From the NCBI GenBank assembly GCA_012931725.1, contig CM022948.1, forward strand, positions 70,609,455 through 70,673,454: a stretch of DNA of 64,000 bases, read 5' to 3'. Shown here piece after piece: positions 25,507 to 37,500 of the stretch. Position 1 is the stretch's first letter. Every line of letters begins with the position of its first letter. Position numbers and translations under genes: made by a program. The DNA is from Litsea cubeba. Lineage: Eukaryota; Streptophyta; Magnoliopsida; Laurales; Lauraceae. The notes under the pieces were generated by a model. The model saw only the letters and a list, made by a program, of their open reading frames with translations, was not told the DNA's origin and ran no database searches.

Positions 25507-28500
25507 ATCCTTCTGCAAATAATTAATGGAATAAAAATTTCTGAATAGGATATTCCCACTTCTATGGCTTGGCTATGGACATTATAGACAGGATGTGACT
25601 ATTAACTCATTGTAGTCTCAATTATTCTGCCAATTTTTAGATATATGCACATGGGGTTTCTGTCATGGTCGTTACGGGACGGGTGTATTTATCTACTGGT
25701 TTGTAAGGCAAAGATTGGAATTTTTTGTAAGTTCATGCTGGGACATTGACTCTCTGAGAGGGAAGATCAGGTCTAGAAAATTGCAGTCTTGGTAGAGAAC
25801 AGAACTTACAGTGTTGTTGCAGTTGCATGTAGAACTAGGTTTCAGTATATAGCTAAGTTTTGTGCCAAAGATTTGTGGTTATTTAATACAAGATCATTAT
25901 GAGAGGACTATGGAAGTACAAATGGATCCATAACCCTATAAGCTTTCTACTTTAATATTACATCACTGGCAGAACAGCATTCAAGTTGAGAGTACATCCA
26001 TTTGAACCGATATCAAGTTGATAGTTGGCAAATATGTGCAGGATGATAGTCGTGTAAATCAAATTCACCAGGCTAAATATCGTACAGTTTCCATGCATGT
26101 CATAAGTTCTATTTGTCCTATTACAACAATCAATATGACTTGGACCCTTGTACTCCGAGAAGATGCTGTGGACTCATGGTGACAAGGCAGATAAAGGACA
26201 GAGGACAGCCCCAAAATCTAACGGGATTAAAAGCTTGGAATCTAGAAAGCAACTTGGGAAAACAACTGCAGTGCTTCATATGATAGATATTGCAGATCAC
26301 CTGCAAGAAAGTAAACAACCAGTTTACCTTCATTTCACATTCCCTCATCTCTCAATGTAGAACAATTAACATGCACCAGATGAAAGTACTGATCAAGAAT
26401 GTTAATTCAACCATCAGCTTCCTGTTAATTTTCTTTATTGGTCAACCTTCAACTTCAAGACCAGTCAGTCTCCAATTACATGCTTTGCTACCAGTCCACG
26501 AACTTAAGCAAAACCACGAAATTTTCCCAGTTATTTCCACCTTTAACCTAGGACTTCTCCTTAATGAGATTTTCATCACCTCCTGTATTCTTATTGCATT
26601 GAGTTTAGGTGACTGTCCAACCTGTGGTTTGCCAGCATTCAGTCATTATCACATTCAACTATCATGGAATTTCTTTTTGTAGAATCATATCAAAGAATCA
26701 ATTGCTCTAAAATCATGGACTACACAAGATTTGTCTTGTTGTCTAATGGCATGATACAGTTCATGTGCTTGCAATTTGACTTGTCTAATCGCATGAAATG
26801 TATCATGTGCTTACACATGCAATCTGAAATCCTGGTATTAGCCAATCCGAATAATCTGATTAGCAGACTTCTTTGAACAAAGCCAATGACCAGAGAAATC
26901 TGCACCGTTCATTGGCTAAATGGATAGTGGTAGCACAATATTACCAGTCCTTTTACAGCTGAAGGTCCTCCTTGTGATGTTTTTCTAGGTGTAAAAATCT
27001 CAGCTGCCATGTTACAAGGATCCAACCATAGGAACTTACCAAGTACTTCTTGTTTTTGGCTGACCCATTCAGTAAATTTTCTTTAATGGCAACAACAGCC
27101 AACTTCCAGCCTCCCATGGAGTTACTTCTTTACTACAGTTCAATATTATAATCAAAGGAAGCAATGCAACAAGGTTTACATTGCAACATAAGCAAGAAGA
27201 AGAAAAAGAAGAGTTAGTTTAAAGAAGAAGTCAAAAGCCCCGAAGTAACTATGGACATTACTTCCATTTCACCCTTATCAATATATAGCATTGAGACCAT
27301 CATTTCAAGTTATTTTCATCTATGATAGGGTCAACGTAGTGCAGGATAGCTGTCATCGACATTTCACACTTTGCAAGGAAATTCAGCAGCACAAAACCAT
27401 CAAGGGTACGTCAAAGTTGCCAGATGTGCACAACAATCTCCACCATATGTGCACAACAATCTCCACCATCTCCAAATACTTCAGGTCAGTTTTCCTCACT
27501 AGATAGCGCATGACTTTGGTATGCAGATTCTCTATGCCAATTGATTCAAAAGGTACTTGGCCTACGACCTTCAGCCAACACCGTCAAGCTTTCACATCCA
27601 ATGTTATCAGTACAGAGAATCAAAGAGCCCCTTCAGTTCGCCACCCCACACAACCATCCACTCTTCCAGTTAGGTGTATTACTTGTTATCCTCTCTCCTT
27701 CACATACTAATTCCATTACTTCTACTTTTCAATTTATCAAATCTACTACAAGTAGCAAGCTATCAGGTTCGCTTGGAAGAAAGAAAGGCATTGACAAATC
27801 GGAGGCTTTGTATCATGATCATTCTACAGAAATTGCTGTTCTTTAAAACGAGACATTCTCGTCTAGGACAGTTTGCATGAAGATCTGGCAGAAGTACCAC
27901 TATCTCCAAGATATTCAACTCCCATTATACTTTTTTTTTTTAATGGTACTCCCATTATACTTCTCACAGTTGCCTCTTTAAACTTCATATGGTTTTCAGG
28001 CAAACAGAAAATAGACCTTACAAATGATTTTCCAAAAACGGATGTCATCGGAATATGCTACTTTTCAAAGGACTGTGACTGCATGTGTTTCTACAGGCGT
28101 AAGTTGAAGGCATAAATCATATTCAACACTCACTTGAAACTTTGGTCGCCGTCATCATCATTAAAGCCTTAATCCATATCTCTATGGGGTTGGCATAGTG
28201 AGTTCAACTTTTCCACTCATCCATATTTAAAGGCATGCCTCCATAACTCCACAATCTGGCAGGGCTTTCTCACCACTTCATTCCAGATCTTTATTGAATC
28301 ATCATTTCCTATTACAGATTCCGACAAATGCAGGGTACGTAGAATGCTACCTCTATAAAGAAGTAGACCCAGTTTGGTCCGGAGAGTTGTTATAGACGGC
28401 TGCTTGTCTGACACCAACCCACTGCTTATCATTAGGCTGAGGAACCACTACCAAAGTTTAACAATCAACAGTTCCTTATCAAATACACAAACAAAACAAA

Positions 28501-31500
28501 AATTTCTGATGATAGCACCATTCTTATAAGGATCCACTATTACAATCACATTTTAAATAAAGGACATTTAGCTTCTGCATTACTTAGGAATGATTTCATC
28601 CAACAAAAATATAATTGAGATATCATTGCACGAGATATTTTGTGAAGAACCAGAGAATGTTCTCAATGAAACTGAAATTTAAGAACAATGAATACAAATG
28701 CAAAATTCTACTAGCAATAGAGAAAACACGAAAAGTTAAAGATGAATGGTGTGATATATTTACAAGAGAACCAATATTGCATGACTAATAAAAAGCTGGG
28801 CAAATCTTGAGGAGAAATTTTCATAAACAAGACAGTCATTGTAGGAAGATTCAAATTGGATGTGAAACAATGGGGACCCCGTCCCCTTTACAACCAAGAG
28901 GATGAGGTTAAAGAAAAGTCTTGAGTAGTATTGGCAGCTGTCAAAAATAGCACAAAATGTCTTACTACTTTGATAAGTTCACGATTTGCGAGTCCTTTGA
29001 CAAATTTAATGAAGCAATGAAAGCTTGTGGGAGTGCACAAAAATCCATCACTAGACAAAATGTAACTCAACATGCATTTGTTATATAAGAATATGACAAC
29101 GAAAGTATAAATACAAAGCAACTCATGACAATAATCTTACAACCATAAATATCTGGGAATGAAAGATATTCGGGAGAATTTAGTTCACTGTCCATGTGAG
29201 GATTGCGCATACCAAGGATCAAAATAGCGGTTGTGGTAGGTGTAGCGGCTAGCGGCCAAAACACTACATAGCGGTGTAGCGGTGTGAATTTTTTAAGTGG
29301 TCAAAAAATTTGAATCTTACATAGCAGCCAATCTTGAGTTTTTTTAATGATTCGGAACCATATAAGGGCAGATACAATTTTAGGAAAGGCTATTGAAGAG
29401 AAGAAATAAGAAAAAAATGTTTAAAATTAAAACCGATTCGCTTTACTAGTTTGTTCCATGAATATAATTACAATAAATATTCTCAAATTAGGCCTCGTAT
29501 AATCAATAAAATCCATAAGGGATAGTTTGGCAGAGAAAAAGGTAGAGAAAATGGAGGTGGGGAAAACTGTCCAGAGTTGAGATTTGTATTGTGGATAATT
29601 TTCTCCACCCGTTTTCTCCACAACCAAACTAACCCTAAGATATATACAAGACTGTTACCAGTATCCTTCACTTGTACAATAAACCAAGATCCTTTCATGT
29701 AGTAGTCTACAAGACCATTGTTGCTAAAATCCTATGATTTGTATCAAGTCCCAAGGAAAAAGATTAATACTCATGGTTTTAAAAAACGGCCGTTACCGTT
29801 TCATAACAGGTAATGGCCTATGCCGTTATGTTATTTTGAATATAACGGTCATGGTCTAAAAAATAAAACGGTGAAAATAACAATCCATAACGGTCATAAT
29901 GGTCAAAATAACGACCGACAATGATTTTTTTTTATTTTCTTTCCCCTTCTTGCTTTCCCAAACCATTTGTGGAGCTTCTTAAGATTATGCTATAGCTTCC
30001 CAAGCCTCTTTTTTTTTTCACCAAAACTCAAGTGATTCACAAGATTTTGGTGGATTCTCATACGAAGGCTTCTTCTTCTTCCCTCCTCAACCACAATATC
30101 CGTATGTCCCATGGTTTAAAAAATCGGCCGAGTCCTAGTCGACTCGGCTCAGACTCGGCACATACCGAGTCGGGTCCTATGGGACTCAGACTCAAAATCA
30201 TGGGACTCGGCTGAGTCACATGAGACTGCCAACTCGGCCGTGCAACTCGCCCCATTTGGCTGACTCGGACAAGCGACTTGGCCGACTTGGCCATGAGACC
30301 ATAGAATTCGGCCCTCTAAACATTATATTTGAAATTGGGACTCGGCCGAATAGAGTCCCGAGCCCGATTTTTTAAATCTTACTATGTCCATACTCCTATG
30401 TCTTAATTAATTAATTCATCTTGATATAGTAGTAAATGTTACTTGAAACTTGAAATTCACTCTTAACTTACTTGATGATTGAGTAATTGAGCACTGCAGT
30501 ACTACTATTACTAGTTTCTTGACTTTATGTTTAACACTAATGGTTAGTTCAAAATTAAGGTTGCAATGCATACTATTAAATTTGTGATACTACAATTTAT
30601 TATAATATATATCTGTGTGTAAATCTATTTAATTCAAAACGGACTTTACAAGTTTCAGATAAGACAGTGGTACAGGATGTTATGACTTAGGAGGACCGAT
30701 ATTTTGCTTTACAGTGTTTACTAACAGAAAAAAAATATTATTTTCTAGCATTTTATAATATTCTGGATTTTTTGGATATTGTTTTAGATTTTTTTTTGTA
30801 GCGATGGACCGCGACGCAATGCCGTGTCATCATGGTTTTCTACGTTGACCGCGATGGTGACCACAACCGCAATTTTAAACCACATACATACCTATACAAT
30901 AAATCCCATTTATGGATAAAGCTTAGGATTCAGGTGTGAATCTTACAATTCTATATGCTTTATCAAATCTTACAATACAAGAGATTCGTTTGGGCAAGAA
31001 CAACCATGACCAAATGGCTAATATTAGAAATTACTTTTCTTTTTTTGTTTTTTAAGAGGTTATCTAGTGATTAACTAAATCTCTAAGGAATTTGTGGGAT
31101 TTTGTGGAGGTTTAAAGATAAGTAAGGAATAGGCATTTGACTGAAGAATTAGTATGTTCATATGGCTTTAACCCTACATTCTTTTTCTTTTGATTTTTTT
31201 ATTTTATTTTGAAAATAGCTTTTCTATTTTTTTTTCTTCATGAATGCTTCGTTTAACTTCACCAGACAAATACTAACCATGTAACATTGATTATTTAGAT
31301 TTTATTTTTATTTTTTGATTGAAAGATAATAAAAAAAAACCAGCAACTTATTTTTCCTGGTGACGTTGATACTTAGACATATCTAACTATTCATACATAC
31401 ATCAATTAATTGTATTAATATTTGTCAATTATATTCCTTATATGATTGTATCGTAGTGTTAATTGTCATTATATTATGCTGCTATGGATCGAACATGGAA

Positions 31501-34500
31501 GGGTTATGAATAACTAATTTTTTGTTTTTTTCATTTTTTACTAATGAATAAAAATATCCTACAATTCATGTTACAATTTGATTCAAACCCTTGAACTACT
31601 TGCAATACAATTTCGATTCAAAACACAATGTGGAGGACTGTTTCTCATACTCCTATCAAATTGGAGAACCAAACAGCACTAGAAGCTTAAGGCAATCTTC
31701 ATGATGGCATCGGTAAAGAAGTCTACAGTTTCTAGGTTGGAAGGCACTTGGAAAGAATGATGGCCCCCTTTATTATCTCGCCTTTTCTAGAAGGATAATG
31801 AACCTCAATATGTTGGTAAGTTGGTGGAAAATTCGGGTTTGTCAATTTTTGGCATCTAAAGGAGTAACTCTCAAAAGATTGTAGAGAAAGAAAACTTTAG
31901 GTACCATGGATCTATGGTGCAACAGGATGGAGGAATTGATACTGAAGTAAGTCACAGGATTCAGGCCGGGTGGACCAAATGGAGGAATGCTTTGGGGGTC
32001 TTGTGTGATCGGAAAGTCCCCCTCAAGGTTAAAGGAAAGTATTATAAGGTGGCGGAACGACCAGCGTTGTTATATCGATCAGAGTGTTGGACAGTAAAGC
32101 ATAATCATGTCAAGAAGATGGAAGTTGCGGAGATGAGAATGCTAAGATGGATGTGCGGGATCACAAGGAGAGATAGGATTAGGAATGAGGAGATTAGGGG
32201 CAAAATAGGAATAGCACTGATTGGAGATAAAATGAGAGAAAATCAACTGAGATGGTTCGGCCATGTTAGAAGGCGTCCAACGGAGGCACCTGTTAAAAGG
32301 TGTGAAAGCATGGAGATTGCCAGAAGTAGGAGAGGGAGAGGGAGACCCAAGAGAAGTTGGAAAGAAACTATTAAACATGACCTTGCCTACATGGATCTAA
32401 CGGAGGACATGGCCCTAAACAGATTTGATTGGCGTAGTCAAATCCATATAGCCGACTCCACCTAGTGGGAAAAGGCTTGGTTTGGTTTTGGTTTGGTTTG
32501 GAAAGGAATAACTCTCAAGCTGAAAAACAAATTTCAAACTACAGACCTCGTAGCAAGAAATTAAGCAACAAATGACATTACTATTTATTCCACTTCAATT
32601 TAAGATTTAGAAACTCAATCATGCATACACCACCTAATGGTGGAGCTATGGGTATCGGGACAAACAGCCAAAACAGCATCGACATAAGTCAAAAAGCAAA
32701 ATAAGATCTAGTGGGAGAAAGCGGTCCACAATGTGGGGTATCAAAGAGAGGTAATAATGTGAAGCATTGTACGCATAAAGATATCTGGGGCTATTCATAA
32801 ACTGGACAACTATGTGCACCACATTTGTGTAGTCTAGTCAATGTGCGACCTTGAGTATAGTTGCAAACTACCATCCACTTTACAATAAAGAGTCGGATCA
32901 ATATCTGCTCTCCATCATCATGTCTACAGTTGAGATCCTTCATACAAAAAGAAGGCTTTCAAAAATCTTGTGAATTCAAAATCCCAAAGGATTCATTTTC
33001 ATAGATAAGAATATCATCTACATAGGCGGAGAATCATAGCTCCAAAAGAAGAGTGATGAATGAACATTGAATGAACATGAAGTTATCATATTTGCTCTTA
33101 TTATGGAAATCATTAGTAGAGCAAATTTTATTGACCTCTGCCTGAGATGCTTGCTTCCATCCATAAAGAAAATAGCAAAGACGACAAACGAAGTTGAGAT
33201 GATCTGTTTGGGTTCTTGGTGGATGCATGTTGATGATTCTTTCAATCTAAATCTCAAGCCAAGCCTTAGCCACTTCAAACTCCATTTCTAAATATTTTGT
33301 CCCAATTCATAGCAAAGGACACTTTAATATGAAGACCCGCTAGCTATTGCAACCAAAATTATTTTATAATAAAGAGATGCCTTAAGCATGGAGATTACCA
33401 GGAGTAGGAGAAGAAGAGGGAGACCCAAGAGAAGTTGGAAAGAAACTATTAAACATGACCTTGCCTACATGGATCTAACGGAGGACATGGCCCTAAACAG
33501 ATTTGATTGGCGTCGTCAAATCCATATAGCCGACCCCACCTAGTGGGAAAATGCTTGGTTTGGTTTGGTTTTAAAGAGATGCTTTAAACTCGAGGATGAG
33601 ACGTCGATGAACAACCCATACTGCTGTGGCTTGGGCCAATTTCTCCACAACAATGAATACGCCCCGAAAATCTTACTAATCTTTGGCTGTTCAGCAGATT
33701 CCTCTCCAATCTCCATGTGCTAAAGGAACAACTAAAACAACTTCTGATGGCATCCATCCATGGGTATCATCTTTGGGATGATCACTGATCTCAATCTCCA
33801 CATCAACACACTACTCCAATACTGCTAGCTAACATGGCACAATGCCCCATAGACACCTCTACCTCAAAATGAGCCTCAAACACAAGATGAGCAACCTCCA
33901 GGCTCCAGTCTCGCATTCTTCCTCACCTTGCCACTTCAAACTCGGCTCTGCTTCTCCTCTTCTTACTGATACATCTGGACACTTTCTGTCCTTACCATTG
34001 TCATCTCACGGTCGAAGTCTTCAGAGCGTAACTTCCTCTACTCCCAAACACTTCAAACATGGGATCATCAAAACTTTTCTTTACCATTCATTCAAAAGTT
34101 CCTTCATTTTTCACACATAACTCTTAGCACACTAGGACCCACCGCGCCATTGCCCTTATGATGCACAAAGTGTTGCCTAAATCATGTGATCCCCTCATTT
34201 AACACTTTTTGCAATGATTGCATCAAATAGTCAATCAATTGTCATTCACCGCTTCCCCTTGACTTAGTGTTGGTGTATTTCACAAACCCTTTATAACTCT
34301 TAAAAGTGATACACCAAGAGTTTTTGTTTCTCTACATTAAAATATCCTAAAGCATAGAAGCGAGACAAACAACTAAGAAACAATAAGGAACTGATTTGGG
34401 TGAGCAATTTGATGAAAAAGACTGTTGTTTCGAAAAAGACTGTTGTTTAGAAAAAGTACATGTTGACCGCTCATGTATTGTCGATAACACCATCATCATC

Positions 34501-37500
34501 ACTCACTCATCAACAGATCAACTCTCCCAGTAGGAAAGGTAAGTAAAATGAGCTGCTTAACTCCATCGAATGATTTTTCGTGTATATATGTAGTCCTATT
34601 TATCTTCCCCCCAATGGGGGAATGGCCTCATTTCTTTGCACGTGTAATTGCATTCCATGCTAAAAAAAAGATCGTACCCATCAGACATTAGCATTTTCAT
34701 TTGTCCAATCAAACAGCGAATATCATTTTGATCAAAGTGAAATTTTGACCGGTGCTAACACACTGGGACATAATGTTTATGATAGGATTGGATTTAAAAA
34801 AAGGTGGACAACTTGTATGGGTTCTACAAATGAGGCATGCCCCTATGAGGGCATTTTAACTTGATTACATATACATACATGTGTAGATGCATGTGCGTAA
34901 CAATCAAGTTAAGCAACATGCTTATTTTGTAAGATACCATGTACCAACCTAAAAGCTTAAGCTGATAGGTGGAAAGCCCAAACAGGTATATGAAGCCCCA
35001 ACAGATTTCGTGGACAGACCTGCCACATGGGCTACACAAGAACGACGGGATCGAACCTACTCTGATACCATACCTCTCTGATACCATGTAAGAAACCATG
35101 TGCCAACCCAAAAGCTTAAGCTGATAGGTGGAAAGCCCAAATAGGTATATGAAGCCCTGTCCAACTCAGGACTTGGGCGATGTGGGTTGTGGTACTTCCC
35201 AACATATTTAAGCAACGTAAGGCTATGGGGCCACCAAGATGAATTACAGCATAGGGAGTAGGATAATGGGAAGTTCTCCTAGAAGATTGGGAAATCAGCT
35301 CGATCAAAATTAACCTAATTACTTATTGGGCCTAAAAGTTTCACAGTTTCATTAGCATGTGCATATAGGATGAGTGTCAACTTGGGATCAGTGCCAATTC
35401 ATGAGACTACTGAGGGGTGGTAAGGCAAAGGAACCTAGAGATGGTCTATATCCTAAAGAAGATAAAGACATTATCCATTTTCACGAATGCATCATTCAAG
35501 CTTATTCCAAGGCAAGAAAATGTGGAGTTAAGCAAAAGAAGGTTCTGACAAGAAATAGCCTAGTATCTTGAGATCATTTTATAATTGTATTGTTGCTGAT
35601 GATGATGAGTGCCCATGCTTTGTACATTCTTATAATGAAATTTTGTTTCCTCTCTAAAATGGGGGAAAAGGACAGTTAAATGATGTTGTTTGTGTGGTGA
35701 GGGAGGGTGATGGTGGTGATTACATATAGGCCATGTGGGCTAAAAAGGAAGGTTTATATCTAATCAAACGAGTGTGTTTTTTATGTATGCATGTATGCAC
35801 ACCTAAAGTTAATTCACAACAAGCAGATTAGAAGATATTTATTCACTTTTTAGTATAAGATTGGATAGTTTGAGTAAAGATTTACCTTCGCTTGATGCAA
35901 AGCATTATTTCAATATATCGCGGAACTTAGAAGTTAGAAGGAACACTCTTTCCTAAAGATTTCCAGCAAAAGGTTTCCAGAATTACAGTAAACAAATAAA
36001 ACTGCCATATGACTATTTTATATTATGATGCCAAACAATCTAAGTATTTAATACAAACTAAATCTTATGAATTGCATTTAATAGTTTTGGCAAAGGGAGG
36101 TAGCAAGCTTGGGCCAACAATTAAAGTACTTGCAAGAGAACCATCGGTACAATCTTTTGACCTTAACTCGCAGTATGTTAAAGCATTTTATGTCTTCTAT
36201 GGCTGTGATTTTATACCATCAACAGAATATATGCAAAATTTCCTGGCATGATCTGTAGTGAACACAAGGTATTGATATTTTCTGGTTTAGCATTTTGATA
36301 TATAGAATACCCTTTTTAATGGTAACTATTAATTTCATTGCACTAAGATACCAACAACAAGAAGAAACAACCTGTTAACCACCACCAAAGACTACAATTC
36401 TACCCACAAACAAGACCAAAAGTTTACCAATAAAACTTAATTGAAAAAATCCTTATTTGATATTATTTGATGACCAAAGCACTTTTCCCCTTAACAACTG
36501 ACTGGCAATCATAATTATATAACTTTGAAGATGAGTAAGCTCCTGCTTCACATTCTCTTAGCCGTTCAGATTACCAAGCTCCTTTGCAAATCTACCATAC
36601 AATCCAAGAAACCTATGAAAAGCTATGATGTGCAGATACTTCAAATGGGCAACGTATCGTGCCGTATCATATGTGGTACATGTGTAAAATCCATGTCCCT
36701 ACCATGCCCATGGCATGGCCCCGCCGTATCTGGGCATCAAAGGTGAAAAGGCATGTATCATCCTCAGGATTACCACAGGATATCCCTAAAGTAGTCCAAA
36801 CCTTCAGCACTGGATCCTCTTCCCTAAACTCTGAACCCTATCACTTACAACTGAAATAATCTATGATAAGATTATATGAAGAAGATGAATACAATATTGG
36901 GAGAAAACTTGATCCCACAAAGAGAGGATCGATTGTGTATTTATAGATACATTATACCCTAATTAAGGGCAATCAGAATAATCAATAACAATCTCCTAAT
37001 CTATACAAGTAAAGAGAATAAATCTTATAATCTATACAAGGAAGTAAATAAGAGAAAAATCAGCAGGATATTATATACAACACCCTTGATGGGCTGGGCT
37101 GGGCCTAGTGGGCCTAAGCCACATTATCTTCTACAACAACATCATCACCTTCTGCTTTATGACTAGAACTAACATGGTATTGAAAGAATCGATGCTAGTC
37201 CCCAGAAATCAGTGTTAATAACATCAAAACACTCTTATAATTTAGTTAGGGAAAGGGAAGAGTTTTACCTTTGCCCATACAACTAGAACATAACCTAGCT
37301 ATCTTGTTGGGAAAAAATGAAGAGCTTTTTCTAAAATGTTTATTCCAAAAACGAACCAGAGCTCATAAACCAATTGAATTAGTAGTACTCGAAAGTAACT
37401 TTATGTAGGAAACTGACAACATTCTTGTAGTTGAAATTTAGAAAATCTATCATGTGTAAAACATGTCATCTTTTAAAATGATGATCACAAAAGTACTTCT

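Noticed and set aside
26290..26682. 130-codon open frame in intron 2
   Set aside because: No recognisable motif, AT-rich composition like its flanks; consistent with chance.
31914..32465. Long open frame that could be a host gene
   Set aside because: It is the C-terminal part of an RTE LINE with 3' tail repeat and target duplications.
36009..36251. 80-codon frame over MADS exon 3
   Set aside because: It is in a different frame from the exon (reads LAKGGSKLG); the exon's own frame and phase match the family.
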